Shown here: positions 18,681 through 26,628 of the stretch, piece after piece | Layout of the letters: the number at the start of each line of letters is the position of its first letter | Position numbering within the stretch: the stretch's first letter is position 1 | Assembly (NCBI GenBank): GCA_003164675.1 | Contig: PLTX01000038.1 | Coordinates: forward strand, 1 to 43,086 | Source: Verrucomicrobiota bacterium | Lineage (GTDB): Bacteria > Verrucomicrobiota > Verrucomicrobiia > Palsa-1439 | Reading direction: 5' to 3' | Length of the DNA stretch: 43,086 nt | Notes under the pieces: model-generated | Seen by the model: the letters and a program-made list of their open reading frames with translations, nothing else | Told to the model about the DNA's origin: nothing | Database searches by the model: none | Program-made: the position numbers and the translations under genes

Positions 18681-19409
18681 ATGGAAGCGGATTACAAAGT
18701 AAAGCTGGAGGTCTTCGAGGGGCCTCTCGATTTGTTGCTCTACCTCATCAAGAAAGAGGAGGTGGACATCTACGATATTCCGATTGAGCGCATCACAAAC
18801 CAGTACATGGAGTACCTGACGCTGATGCAGATGCTCAATCTGGAGGTGGCGGGCGAGTTTCTCGTGATGGCGGCGACGCTGATGTACATCAAGAGCCGGA
18901 TGCTGCTGCCGGCCGACCAGCAGGTGACCGACACCGAGACCGAGGAAGGCGAGGACCCGCGCTGGGAATTGATTCGGCAGCTTGTCGAGTACAAGAAGTT
19001 CAAAGACGCGGGATTGCAGCTCGGCCAACGCGAGGAACAGCAGGCCAACATCTTTTCGCGGGGAAGCCCCGACGCGGGGACCGAAGTTGACAAGGACATC
19101 CCGCTGGCGGAAGTGAGCATTTTCGATCTCATCAACGCGTTCAACGAGGTGTTGAAAAAGGCCAGCGCCCGCGAGGACTTCCGGGAGATCATTGAGGAAC
19201 GATTCACGGTCAGCGACAAGATCGAAGAAATCCTCTATACTCTGCGGGACCGATCGGAGATGATATTCAGCGAATTGTTTGCGACCGCCAGTTCGCGCGC
19301 CGAGGTGGTGGTGACGTTTCTGGCGCTGCTGGAATTGATTCGGTTGAAGCGGCTGAAGGTGGTGCAGGTCGAAGCGTTTGGGGAGATACAGGTATTGAAA
19401 GTGGCATGA
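18681..19409 (+). CDS. scpA: Segregation and condensation protein A (kleisin)
   Basis: Kleisin subunit of the SMC-ScpAB condensin that organises and segregates the chromosome. The 242 residues contain the family N-terminus YKVKLEVFEGPLDLLLYLIKKEEVDI, with the F-E-G-P-L-D-L-L-L core that binds the SMC neck, then FLVMAATLMYIKSRMLLP. The C-terminal winged helix (VVVTFLALLELIRLKRLKVVQVE) contacts the SMC head. I start at the ATG at 18681; the frame is open back to 18222 but that part is antisense to the LysE gene and looks non-coding. It overlaps scpB by 4 bp (ATGA). No smc gene is in the window. Confidence 0.95.
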   Translation: MEADYKVKLEVFEGPLDLLLYLIKKEEVDIYDIPIERITNQYMEYLTLMQMLNLEVAGEFLVMAATLMYIKSRMLLPADQQVTDTETEEGEDPRWELIRQLVEYKKFKDAGLQLGQREEQQANIFSRGSPDAGTEVDKDIPLAEVSIFDLINAFNEVLKKASAREDFREIIEERFTVSDKIEEILYTLRDRSEMIFSELFATASSRAEVVVTFLALLELIRLKRLKVVQVEAFGEIQVLKVA

Positions 19410-20368
19410 CACTGGAACTCAAAAACATCATCGAGGCGCTGCTGTTCTCGGCGGAGCGGCCACTGTCACCGAAGGAAATTCGCGCGATTTTCGCCGAGGC
19501 GACGGACGAGGAAAATCCGGGCATGTCGGAACCGTTTCGCAATGTGCGGGAAGCGCAGATTGTCGCCACGTTGGACGAGTTGAAGGCGGAATGCGAATTG
19601 CAGCGGCACAGTTACCAACTGGTGGAAATCGCGGGCGGATGGCGGTTGGTGACCCGTCCCGAATACGCGCCGTGGCTGAAGAAGCTGTTGGATGAGGCGC
19701 GTCCGCACCGACTTTCGCCGCCGTCATTGGAAACGCTGGCCATCATCGCGTTGCGGCAACCGATTTCCCGCGCCGACATCGCGGCGATTCGCGGCGTCGA
19801 GGTGGATGGCGTAATCAAGACGCTGTTGGAGCGGGATATGATTACGATCGTGGGCAAGAGCGACGCGCCGGGTCGTCCGATGTTGTACGGCACGACGCAG
19901 AAGTTTCTCGAACATTTTGGGCTTCGCGATATCGACGATATGCCGAAAGCCGCGGAATTACGGCTGCAGGCGGCGGCATTGAAGACCGCGGAACAGAAGA
20001 TGGAAGAGGCGAAGGCGAAAGCAACCGACGCAGGGTCGTCGGGCTCAGACGCAGCGCCGGAAGCCGTGGCAGAAGTGAAGGCGACCCCTCACCCTGACCC
20101 TTTGCGACCCGGGCACGACGAGGTCGCGTCTCGAGGACTCGGCTCCCCTCAAGGGGAGAGGGGAGAAGCGACAGGGGGGCAAGGGCGGGCGACCCCTCAA
20201 CCTGACCCTTTGCGACCGGGGCAAGACGAGGTCGCGTCTCAAGGGCTCGGCTCCCCTGCAAGCGAGGTGGAAGAAGCCATCTCCGCCGGCCTGTCGGATG
20301 AAGACGAGGACGACGACGAATACGAAGAAGACGAGGACGAAGGCGAGGAGGACGAGGAGCGCGAGTGA
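19406..20368 (+). CDS. scpB: Segregation and condensation protein B with repeat-derived and acidic C-terminal extension
   Basis: Partner of ScpA in the SMC complex. Residues 1-190 are a normal ScpB with two winged helices: IIEALLFSAERPLSPKEI, LVEIAGGWRLVTRPEYAPWLKKLL, SLETLAIIALRQPISRADIAAIRGVEVDGVIKTLLERDMITIVG, RPMLYGTTQKFLEHFGL. The family usually ends near 180-200. Here ~120 further residues follow: an Ala/Lys helix, then two 36-residue copies of a translated DNA repeat (PDPLRPGxDEVASxGLGSP), then an Asp/Glu-rich tail (EDEDDDEYEEDEDEGEEDEE). The repeat also occurs in intergenic DNA at 26.7 and 36.7 kb. The stop overlaps the GTG start of pheA, so the reading frame through the repeat has been kept. 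Confidence 0.93.
   Translation: MTLELKNIIEALLFSAERPLSPKEIRAIFAEATDEENPGMSEPFRNVREAQIVATLDELKAECELQRHSYQLVEIAGGWRLVTRPEYAPWLKKLLDEARPHRLSPPSLETLAIIALRQPISRADIAAIRGVEVDGVIKTLLERDMITIVGKSDAPGRPMLYGTTQKFLEHFGLRDIDDMPKAAELRLQAAALKTAEQKMEEAKAKATDAGSSGSDAAPEAVAEVKATPHPDPLRPGHDEVASRGLGSPQGERGEATGGQGRATPQPDPLRPGQDEVASQGLGSPASEVEEAISAGLSDEDEDDDEYEEDEDEGEEDEERE
20083..20265 (+). repeat. Two tandem CCCTCACCC-type repeats inside scpB (108-bp period)
   Basis: Unit 1 starts at 20083 (GACCCCTCACCCTGACCC) and unit 2 at 20191 (GACCCCTCAACCTGACCC), exactly 108 bp apart, so both are read in the same frame. Each contains TTTGCGACC, GACGAGGTCGCGTCTC and CTCGGCTCCCCT. Related sequence lies at 26629-26665, 26679-26845, 27937-27975 and 36651-36730. 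Confidence 0.85.
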
Positions 20369-21435
20369 AGGACAAGCTTCAGCAACTCCGCGATAAGATC
20401 GACGAGATCGACGAGAAGCTCGTGCGCGTGTTGAACGAGCGGACGAAGCTCGTGCTCGAGATCGGCAAGATCAAGCACGAGTCGGGCGAGGAGATTTATG
20501 CGCCCGACCGCGAAGACGCGGTGTTGCGGCGCATCGTCGAGAAGGGAAGCGGACCGCTGCCGGCGGATTCGTTGCGGGCGATCTATCGGGAGGTCATGTC
20601 CGCGTCGTTGGCGCTCGAAAAGCCGCTGGTGATCGCCTTCCTCGGCCCCGAAGCCACGTACTCGCACATGGCGGTGATCAAGAAATTCGGGTCGGCCCTG
20701 AAATACGAGCCGCTGCCGAGCATTACGGATGTGTTCGGGGAAGTGTCCAAGGGCCGGGCGGACTACGGCGTCGTGCCGATCGAGAATTCGACCGAGGGCG
20801 CGGTCACGCACACGTATGACATGTTCGTGGACAGCGAACTGAAGATTTGCGCGCAGATTGTGCTGGCGATTCGGCACAACCTGATGGCGGCGTGTCCGCG
20901 CGACCAGATCCAGAAACTCTACTCGATTCCCCAGGTGCTGGCGCAGTGCCGGCTGTGGCTGCAGACGAACATGCCCCACGTCGAATTGATTGAAACGTCG
21001 AGCAGCACGCGCGCGGCGCAGATTGCGAAGGACGAGCCGAATGCGGCTGCGCTGGCGAGCGCGCTGGCCGCCGAGATATACGGGCTGACGATTCTGGAGC
21101 CGAACATCCAGGATTCGAGCGAGAACGTGACGCGGTTTCTTGTTATTGGACGCAAATACCCGAGCCGGACGGGCAACGACAAGACATCGATGATGTTCTG
21201 CGTGCAGGACCGGGTTGGCGCGCTGCATGATTCGATTGCGTCGTTCAAGAAATTCAAGATCAACATGACCAAGATCGAGTCGCGTCCGAGCAGGAAGAAG
21301 GCGTGGGAGTATTACTTTTTCGTGGACGTGCTCGGCCATTGCGAAGACACGCGCGTCAAGAAAGCGCTGGCGGAGTTGGCCAAACACACCATGTTTGTGA
21401 AGATTCTCGGCAGCTATCCGAATGTGAATGGGTAG
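20365..21435 (+). CDS. pheA: Bifunctional chorismate mutase / prephenate dehydratase
   Basis: Converts chorismate to prephenate and then to phenylpyruvate, the committed steps to phenylalanine. The 356 residues hold an AroQ-type chorismate mutase (LRDKIDEIDEKLVRVLNERTKL...; ~1-85), a prephenate dehydratase domain (IAFLGPEATYSHMA, VPIENSTEGAVTHTYD, and the catalytic T-R-F in NVTRFLVIG), and a C-terminal ACT domain (CVQDRVGALHDSI, and ESRPSRKKAWEYYFF, the ESRP motif that binds phenylalanine). Feedback inhibition by phenylalanine is therefore expected. The start is a GTG at 20365 that overlaps the scpB stop (GTGA), so the gene is translated in step with scpB. hisC and DAHP synthase follow about 1.7 kb later. 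Confidence 0.96.
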   Translation: MKDKLQQLRDKIDEIDEKLVRVLNERTKLVLEIGKIKHESGEEIYAPDREDAVLRRIVEKGSGPLPADSLRAIYREVMSASLALEKPLVIAFLGPEATYSHMAVIKKFGSALKYEPLPSITDVFGEVSKGRADYGVVPIENSTEGAVTHTYDMFVDSELKICAQIVLAIRHNLMAACPRDQIQKLYSIPQVLAQCRLWLQTNMPHVELIETSSSTRAAQIAKDEPNAAALASALAAEIYGLTILEPNIQDSSENVTRFLVIGRKYPSRTGNDKTSMMFCVQDRVGALHDSIASFKKFKINMTKIESRPSRKKAWEYYFFVDVLGHCEDTRVKKALAELAKHTMFVKILGSYPNVNG

Positions 21436-21452
21436 TGCGAGAAGCTGACGGG

Positions 21453-21770
21453 CTACTTCCCGTATTTCCTGGCGGGTTTCTCGCGGACAGTCACAGTGGA
21501 ACGCGTGAACTGCCCGGCAACGATCTCAATGCGAGCGGAATAACCGAGAGACTGGAGGAGTTGCTCGCAATCTTCCCAGGTCAGGCCGAAGGCGCGGACA
21601 TCGGCGAGGCCGAGACGGGCGACGACATCGCGGATCTGCTCACCATTTTGCGCTGTGAACTCAGTGCTCATCATCGCCCGCTCCGCCCAATCCACAAGTT
21701 TGGCGAGTGAGATGCGATGGTGAAGATACGCGCCGATTTTATCTGCGACCTTCTTGCTGGTGATGGTCAT
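21453..21770 (-). CDS. Small conserved hypothetical, second gene of a two-gene unit (antitoxin-like)
   Basis: 105 residues, acidic and helical in look: KKVADKIGAYLHHRISLAKLVDWAERAMM, then EQIRDVVARLGLADVRAFGLTWEDCEQLLQSLGY and a basic end. I recall similar small proteins paired with a short basic partner in diverse bacteria, without an established function. Its ATG overlaps the stop of the 81-residue gene at 21767-21770, so the two form a coupled pair on the minus strand. The overlap and the pairing with a small basic protein resemble toxin-antitoxin loci, but no catalytic toxin motif or DNA-binding fold is recognisable. Confidence 0.7.
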   Translation of the reverse strand: MTITSKKVADKIGAYLHHRISLAKLVDWAERAMMSTEFTAQNGEQIRDVVARLGLADVRAFGLTWEDCEQLLQSLGYSARIEIVAGQFTRSTVTVREKPARKYGK

Positions 21771-22012
21771 GGCAACCGCGTCTTTCGATGTCCTTTGTCG
21801 ACAGGATACTTTTCATGAATTTCGACGAGTTGTCCAGTGCTGTCGAGGATTTCCTGCCAGAATTTGACCATTTTCTCGCGGGCGTCTACCTCCTTGATAT
21901 AGCGGGCCTTCCAGCCCTGCCGTCCGATGACCTCAAACCAGTAGCGCCTGCCGCCATTTGGCAAATCATGCCATTGACTGAATTTTCGCTCGTTCTGCTG
22001 TCTGGAACTCAT
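21767..22012 (-). CDS. Small basic conserved hypothetical, first gene of the pair (toxin-like)
   Basis: 81 residues, rich in Trp, Tyr, Lys and Arg: WHDLPNGGRRYWFEVIGRQGWKARY, IKEVDAREKMVKFWQEILD, and an end GQLVEIHEKYPVDKGHRK. The compact strand pattern and conserved-looking tail suggest a folded domain rather than a chance frame. It precedes and overlaps the acidic 105-residue gene. Function unknown. The start at 22012 gives MSSRQQNERKF; no strong ribosome site was seen. Confidence 0.68.
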   Translation of the reverse strand: MSSRQQNERKFSQWHDLPNGGRRYWFEVIGRQGWKARYIKEVDAREKMVKFWQEILDSTGQLVEIHEKYPVDKGHRKTRLP

Positions 22013-22162
22013 CGGCGCCGTGCATCATAGCTGGCCGGGAAATGCCTTGTCGAGAATGAGCCACAGCTGTAATCTGATTCTACGACGAGCACTGGTTAGT
22101 GCTTGATTGGTTGCTGGACGGGAAGAGAATTACGGCTACAACGAATCGAGTCCATCGGATGT

Positions 22163-22573
22163 ATGAATGAGCAAACCCCACGCCAGTTGCCGCAATGGGG
22201 TTGGGTGCTGGCTGCTGTTTTCTTTCCGGGTGGCGTGTTCATAGCTTTCGGCGTCGCTCGCATTCTATCGTGGTCGCGGGCGATCTTATTCGCATTGCTC
22301 TCTTACGGCTGTATCATCGGCTTTATACAGTTCATGATACATTTGGAGCATGGCAGCGCCAGCGATGTGGCTCATGCCGTTGGCATCTTCGGCGGCATGG
22401 CTGTCAACAGCATATGGGGTTTCGTACTTTACCGCATCGGACGACAGGCTGGTTGCTGGTCGTCAGTTGCCCGGCGTGTTTGGCGTCTCGCAGGCTGGTT
22501 CGCAATTGCGGTTCTTTGCCTCGACTGCGCCACGGTTGGCATCGAGTTCATCGCCGCTTTGCTCCGCCGCTGA
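22163..22573 (+). CDS. Small four-helix membrane protein, unknown function
   Basis: 136 residues from the ATG at 22163 (MNEQTPRQLPQW), with about four hydrophobic segments: WVLAAVFFPGGVFIAFGVARI, RAILFALLSYGCIIGFIQFMI, AVGIFGGMAVNSIWGFVLY and LAGWFAIAVLCLDCATVGIEF. Not a family I recognise. Its base use is a little less GC-rich than that of the neighbouring biosynthetic genes and it stands alone between the small gene pair and the hisC spacer. The frame is open upstream to 22103, but the residues there are not membrane-like. Confidence 0.6.
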   Translation: MNEQTPRQLPQWGWVLAAVFFPGGVFIAFGVARILSWSRAILFALLSYGCIIGFIQFMIHLEHGSASDVAHAVGIFGGMAVNSIWGFVLYRIGRQAGCWSSVARRVWRLAGWFAIAVLCLDCATVGIEFIAALLRR

Positions 22574-22820
22574 TGTAACGTATCTCTTGGGAGCGCGAGT
22601 TTGCGGCGGGGCCGGAATCGCGCTTGTCAAGTGCATGATCCCCCGAAAAATCAGACAAGCACTCAAAGTAGTTGTCGGTATTATTTGTTTCATTTTGGGT
22701 TAGGGTTGGCGCGTGAAGCATCGACAGGCACAACCCCGACATCCGATGTCGTGGCAGGGCGCGTCCCTACCGCGTGGGGCTCGTAGGCAAGACGAAGGGC
22801 CGGGAAAAAAGTACTTATTT

Positions 22821-22950
22821 GGACAAAACAAACCCAAACTTTTTTCATGGATGAGCTTTTGTATCAGTCAGGACGGCAATGGGTTAAGTGGTGGCAACGG
22901 CCTGAAAAACGGGTTGGGTTTGTTTTGCGAAAAATGGGTTTGTTTGGGGT
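22821..22950 (+). repeat. Inverted-repeat element, copy 1 (three arms)
   Basis: Left arm ACAAAACAAACCCAA (22823-22837), a spacer of about 75 nt, right arm TTGGGTTTGTTTTG (22914-22927) complementary to it, and a second right arm TGGGTTTGTTT (22935-22945) 20 nt further. The same layout with the same distances occurs at 30071-30200. Confidence 0.75.
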
Positions 22951-23063
22951 ATTTTGGAGGGGTTTTGAGGGTATTAGGAGGCGGTTTGCGGGGTTTCCGG
23001 GGATGGAATTCAGGCTTGTGGACGGGATGGGAGGAGGCAGGACATGCCATTCAGCGGGGAGGC

Positions 23064-23084
23064 GAACGGGCAGGATGCCCGTTC
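23064..23084 (+). repeat. Perfect hairpin repeat upstream of hisC
   Basis: GAACGGGCA pairs with TGCCCGTTC across a 3-nt loop. There is no T-run, so it is not a terminator. It resembles other short hairpins scattered through the spacers of this window. Confidence 0.6.
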
Positions 23085-23137
23085 CACTATGGCTTCCGTG
23101 AGAGGATTGGGTTTGGTAGAGTCTGGGCTTACCAATC

Positions 23138-24292
23138 ATGAGCATTCAATCTTTAGCGAACAAGTACATCTGTGATGTGCCGGTGTATGAGCCGGGGCGG
23201 CCGATTGAGGAAGTGGCGCGGGAGATGGGGCTGAACCCGAAGTCGATCATCAAGCTGGCATCGAACGAGAACCCGCTCGGGCCGTCGCCGAAGGCGGTGG
23301 CGGCGATGCGCAAGGCGCTGGCGACGTCGCATCTGTATCCCGATGGGGGAGGATTCTATCTGCGGCAGGCCATTGCGGAAAAGCTTGGCCGCGCCACTTC
23401 GCGGCTCAGTGCAGGGTCCGCGCGGCCCTCCGAGAGCGGACGACCCTCCATCAGCATCGACAATATCATCCTCGGCGCGGGCTCGAACGAGATCATCGAG
23501 TTTCTGTATCACGCGTTTGTTTCACCCGGCGACGAGATCATCGCGGGCGATCGGGCGTTTGTGATTTACGCCATCATGGCGAGGATGTTCCAAGCGCGGT
23601 GCGTCGAGGTGCCGTTTCGCGGTCACACGCACGACCTGAAGGCGATGCTGGCGGCGATCACGCCGAGGACGAAGCTGGTATTCGTCGCCAATCCGAACAA
23701 TCCGACGGGCACGCGGGTGACCGACGCCGAACTCGACGACTTCATTCGGCGGTTGCCGGCGCACGTGATGGCGGTGCTGGACGAGGCGTATATCGAGTTT
23801 CTGGACGATCCGCCGCCGTCCATCGAGTACGCGATGAAGCGGAACGTAGTCGTGCTGCGCACATTCTCGAAAATTGTCGGCTTGGCGGGGCTGCGCATCG
23901 GGTACGGCGTGGCGCAAAAGGAGTGCATCGATTTATTGCAACGGGTGCGGCAACCGTTCAACACCAATGCCGTCGCGCAAGCCGGGGCGCTGGCGGCGCT
24001 GGACGATGCGGCGCACATTCGCAAGACCAAGGCGGTGACACGACGGGGGTTGGCGTATCTTTACCGGGAATTCGAGCGGCTCAAGCTGGAATACGTGCCG
24101 AGTTGCGCCAATTTCGTGCTCGTCAATGTCGGCGATGGGGACGAGGTGTTTCGCGGGTTGCAACGGCGCGGCGTGATCGTGCGGCCGATGCGCGGCTACA
24201 AAATGCCCGAGTGGGTGCGGGTGACGGTCGGCACGGCGGAAGAGAATCGGAAGTTTATCAGAGCACTGGAGCAGGAGCACAACGGCCTGTAA
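23138..24292 (+). CDS. hisC: Histidinol-phosphate aminotransferase
   Basis: PLP enzyme that transaminates imidazole-acetol phosphate in histidine synthesis; homologues also act on aromatic keto acids. The 384 residues include the N-terminal IKLASNENPLGPSPKA, YPDGGGFYLRQAIA, VFVANPNNPTGT, DEAYIEFL, the PLP lysine K245 in RTFSKIVGLAGLRIGYG, and the C-terminal VRVTVGTAEENRKFI. About 20 residues near position 90 (ATSRLSAGSARPSESGRPSIS) are extra compared with the usual ...GVSPENIILGNGSNE region, and the DNA there (GCGGCCCTCC...GACCCTCC) looks like local repeat debris. It lies just before DAHP synthase, so an aromatic-aminotransferase role is plausible. The start is the ATG at 23138; the ribosome site is weak. 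Confidence 0.93.
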   Translation: MSIQSLANKYICDVPVYEPGRPIEEVAREMGLNPKSIIKLASNENPLGPSPKAVAAMRKALATSHLYPDGGGFYLRQAIAEKLGRATSRLSAGSARPSESGRPSISIDNIILGAGSNEIIEFLYHAFVSPGDEIIAGDRAFVIYAIMARMFQARCVEVPFRGHTHDLKAMLAAITPRTKLVFVANPNNPTGTRVTDAELDDFIRRLPAHVMAVLDEAYIEFLDDPPPSIEYAMKRNVVVLRTFSKIVGLAGLRIGYGVAQKECIDLLQRVRQPFNTNAVAQAGALAALDDAAHIRKTKAVTRRGLAYLYREFERLKLEYVPSCANFVLVNVGDGDEVFRGLQRRGVIVRPMRGYKMPEWVRVTVGTAEENRKFIRALEQEHNGL

Positions 24293-24365
24293 ACCACAGA
24301 GACACAGAGGTCACAGAGACTTCGTTTGTTCTGAGTCCCTGGGGTTCAGATTAGACTGAGAGATT

Positions 24366-25382
24366 ATGATCATCATTTGTAAACCGGAAGCGACAGACGA
24401 GCAAATCGCCCACATCGAGGATGCGATTCGCAAGTGGGGATTGAAGCCGCACACGAGCCGGGGCGTCGAGCGCACGGTGATCGGGGTTATCGGGCCGGAA
24501 GAGCGGATTCGTGAGAAGCCGTTGGCGGCGTTTCCGGGCGTGGCGGACGTGACGCCCGTGATGAAGCTGTACAAGCTTGCGAGCTATGAGTTCACGCGCA
24601 AGCGCACGGTGATCGATGTGGGCGGAGTCAAGATTGGCGACCAGAAGAAACTCGTGTTGATGAGCGGGCCGTGCTCGGTGGAGAGTCGCGAACAGATTTT
24701 GGAGATTGCGAAGATTGTCAAGAAAGCGGGTGCGAGCGTGTTGCGCGGGGGAGCGTTCAAGCCGCGGACATCGCCGTACGCGTTTCAGGGGCTGGGCAAG
24801 GAAGGGTTGAAGTTGCTGGCGGAAGCGCGCCAGGAGACGGGCTTGCCGGTGATTACGGAATTGATGGACACGAAGGATGTCGAGGCGGTGGAAGAATACG
24901 CGGACATCATCCAGATCGGCGCGCGCAACATGCAGAACTTCTCGTTGTTGAAGGAAGTGGGTCGGTGCCAGAAGCCCGTGATGCTCAAGCGCGGCATGGC
25001 GGCGACGATCAAGGACGTGTTACTGAGCGCCGAATACATCCTCAGCGAAGGGAACATGAAGGTGATGCTGTGCGAGCGAGGGATTCGGACATTTGAGACC
25101 TACACGCGCAACACGCTTGATCTCTCGGCGGTGCCGGCGCTGAAGAAAGAGTCACACCTGCCGGTGATCGTGGACCCGACGCATGGCGCGGGGCATCGCG
25201 ATTTGATTCCGACGATGGCGTTGGCGGCCGTCGCCGCCGGGGCGGACGGCATCATGATTGAAGTGCACAACGATCCCGAGGCGGCGCTATCGGATGGCGA
25301 ACAGGCGATGTTGCCCGACAAGTTTGAAGCGCTGGTTGGCCAGATGCGCGCGGTCGCCGCGGCGATTGGGAAGCAGATTTAG
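24366..25382 (+). CDS. aroF: 3-deoxy-7-phosphoheptulonate (DAHP) synthase, type I-beta
   Basis: Condenses phosphoenolpyruvate with erythrose-4-phosphate, the first step of the shikimate pathway. 338 residues: an N-terminal ferredoxin-like regulatory domain ([21 protein letters not shown]..., ~1-70) followed by the TIM barrel with [93 protein letters not shown] and [17 protein letters not shown]. These are the substrate and metal ligands of the AroA(I-beta)/Thermotoga-type enzyme. The N-terminal domain commonly mediates inhibition by aromatic amino acids. It lies 73 bp after hisC. The gene symbol is given by function; such genes are variously called aroF, aroG or aroA. Confidence 0.95.
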   Translation: MIIICKPEATDEQIAHIEDAIRKWGLKPHTSRGVERTVIGVIGPEERIREKPLAAFPGVADVTPVMKLYKLASYEFTRKRTVIDVGGVKIGDQKKLVLMSGPCSVESREQILEIAKIVKKAGASVLRGGAFKPRTSPYAFQGLGKEGLKLLAEARQETGLPVITELMDTKDVEAVEEYADIIQIGARNMQNFSLLKEVGRCQKPVMLKRGMAATIKDVLLSAEYILSEGNMKVMLCERGIRTFETYTRNTLDLSAVPALKKESHLPVIVDPTHGAGHRDLIPTMALAAVAAGADGIMIEVHNDPEAALSDGEQAMLPDKFEALVGQMRAVAAAIGKQI

Positions 25383-25406
25383 TGTTGGCTGGGTGACGCG
25401 GCCGCG

Positions 25407-25568
25407 TCACGGGAGGATCTTCTTTACGTCGTCGATTCCCTTGTCGAACGAGGATTTCACGTCGCTCCAGGCGTTGGTGGTGGCGGTCTTGTTGGTTGAT
25501 TGTCCCCGCGATAGAAGCGGGGTCGCTAGCAGCAACGATAGAGCGACGAATCCCTGTAGTCTCTTCAC
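25407..25568 (-). CDS. Small exported protein (53 residues)
   Basis: Starts with GTG at 25568 behind a perfect AGGAGG. It reads VKRLQGFVALSLLLATPLL, SRGQ (likely signal-peptidase site after SRG), then a short polar tail TNKTATTNAWSDVKSSFDKGIDDVKKILP with an amphipathic helix. No Cys lipobox. The open frame continues upstream to 25709, but that part is proline/histidine-rich and lies before the ribosome site. Not a family I recognise; short exported helices of this kind are common in Verrucomicrobia-like genomes. Convergent with the DAHP synthase gene and divergent from the permease at 25701. Confidence 0.65.
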   Translation of the reverse strand: MKRLQGFVALSLLLATPLLSRGQSTNKTATTNAWSDVKSSFDKGIDDVKKILP

Positions 25569-25577
25569 ACCTGATGG

Positions 25578-25583
25578 CCTCCT
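25578..25583 (-). promoter_or_regulatory. Shine-Dalgarno of the 53-residue exported protein
   Basis: AGGAGG on the minus strand, 9 nt before the GTG at 25568. It fixes the start and is the main evidence that this short gene is real. Confidence 0.7.
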
Positions 25584-25700
25584 GTGAACCTGCCAGCAGC
25601 TTACATGTCCGTGGTTCGAGTGCAAGCCCGGTCGCCAAATGGCTTGCGGTGGCGGCGGGGGGCGGTGTAAGAAGGCGGCGAGATTCCAAGGAGATCTCGG

Positions 25701-26621
25701 ATGGCACAAACGACAAGGGGGCGCACGGCGCTGGCGGGTTATCTATTTTTATTGCCGAACCTGCTCGGCTTTCTCGCGTTCACGCTGCTGCCGGTGCTCG
25801 CGTCGCTGGCGTTGAGCTTCTACGCGTGGGACCTGTTCACCTCGCCCAGGTTTGTCGGCCTGCATAATTTCATCGCGCTGATGCGCGACCGCGATTTCTG
25901 GTATTACGCGTACAACACGGTGTTCCTGATGCTGGCGATTCCCGTGAACATTCTGGGATCGCTCCTGTTGGCGGTCGTGATGAACCAGAAGCTGCGGGGC
26001 ATCGTCGTGTTTCGCGCGATGTATTTCCTGCCGAGCATTGTGGCGGGCGTCGGCACGTATCTGTTGTGGCGGTGGATTTACAATCCCGACTACGGGCTGA
26101 TCAATACCATCATCGCGAGCTGGTTCCCGCAGTGGCTGAGCGACGGGATCCGCGGGCTCGGCGTGGAATGGCCGCCGCAATGGTTGACCTCGGTGACGTG
26201 GGCCAAACCTGCGCTGATGTTCATGAGTTTCTGGACGGTCGTGGGCGGCTACAACATGATTCTGTACCTCGCGGCGCTGCAGGGCGTGTCGCCCGAGTTG
26301 TACGAAGCGGCGGACATCGACGGCGCGAACGCCTGGCAGCGGTTTTGGGCGATCACGTGGCCGATGGTGAGTCCGACGACGTTTTTCGTGCTGACGATGA
26401 GCCTGATCGGCGGATTGCAGGGCGGATTCGAGCAGGCATTTGTCATGACGCGCGGCGGGCCCGCCGGCGCGACGACGACGATCAGCTATTACATCTACAA
26501 TCACGCGTTCACGTGGAACCACATGGGATACGCGGCGGCGATTGCGTGGGTGCTGTTCGCCGTGGTGTTCGGGGTGACGCTGGTGAACTGGCGGTTTGGA
26601 GGACGGATTGTCCACTATTGA
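25701..26621 (+). CDS. Sugar ABC transporter permease, MalF/UgpA type
   Basis: 306-residue inner-membrane permease with six hydrophobic segments. First helix: GYLFLLPNLLGFLAFTLLPVLASL. The cytoplasmic EAA loop that docks the ATPase is present as ELYEAADIDGANAWQRFW, with ITWP and the family segment GGFEQAFVMTRGGPAGAT near the end. It belongs to the carbohydrate-uptake class that works with family 1 binding proteins. It is followed, after a 240-bp repeat spacer, by the MalG-type partner. No binding protein or ATPase is adjacent; the binding lipoprotein at 14833 is of the right class. An ATPase shared from elsewhere (MsmX/UgpC style) is likely. Confidence 0.92.
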   Translation: MAQTTRGRTALAGYLFLLPNLLGFLAFTLLPVLASLALSFYAWDLFTSPRFVGLHNFIALMRDRDFWYYAYNTVFLMLAIPVNILGSLLLAVVMNQKLRGIVVFRAMYFLPSIVAGVGTYLLWRWIYNPDYGLINTIIASWFPQWLSDGIRGLGVEWPPQWLTSVTWAKPALMFMSFWTVVGGYNMILYLAALQGVSPELYEAADIDGANAWQRFWAITWPMVSPTTFFVLTMSLIGGLQGGFEQAFVMTRGGPAGATTTISYYIYNHAFTWNHMGYAAAIAWVLFAVVFGVTLVNWRFGGRIVHY

Positions 26622-26628
26622 AATGACC

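Larger units (their letters stand above)
22574..23137. other. Gene-free spacer before hisC, repeat-rich
   Basis: No convincing gene. It holds fragments of GCGCGTCCCTAC-type repeat (about 22746-22775), the inverted-repeat element at 22821-22950, a strongly G/T-biased stretch at 22930-23040, and a perfect 9-bp hairpin (GAACGGGCA, loop GGA, TGCCCGTTC) at 23064-23084 ending 54 bp before hisC. Open frames through it (for example 22713-23141) have repeat-like, low-complexity translations. Confidence 0.6.

Noticed and set aside
20239-21387. 382-codon minus-strand frame opposite pheA
   Set aside because: Arg/His/Leu-rich shadow; starts in poly-Ser, which is simply the reverse of the Asp/Glu tail of ScpB.
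22713-23141. 142-codon plus-strand frame before hisC
   Set aside because: Low-complexity Gly/Phe/Trp translation running through the inverted-repeat element and G/T-rich DNA; no ribosome site.
25610-25640. tRNA T-arm-like GGTTCGAGTGC
   Set aside because: No matching acceptor, D or anticodon arms around it; no tRNA or rRNA gene was recognised anywhere in the window.
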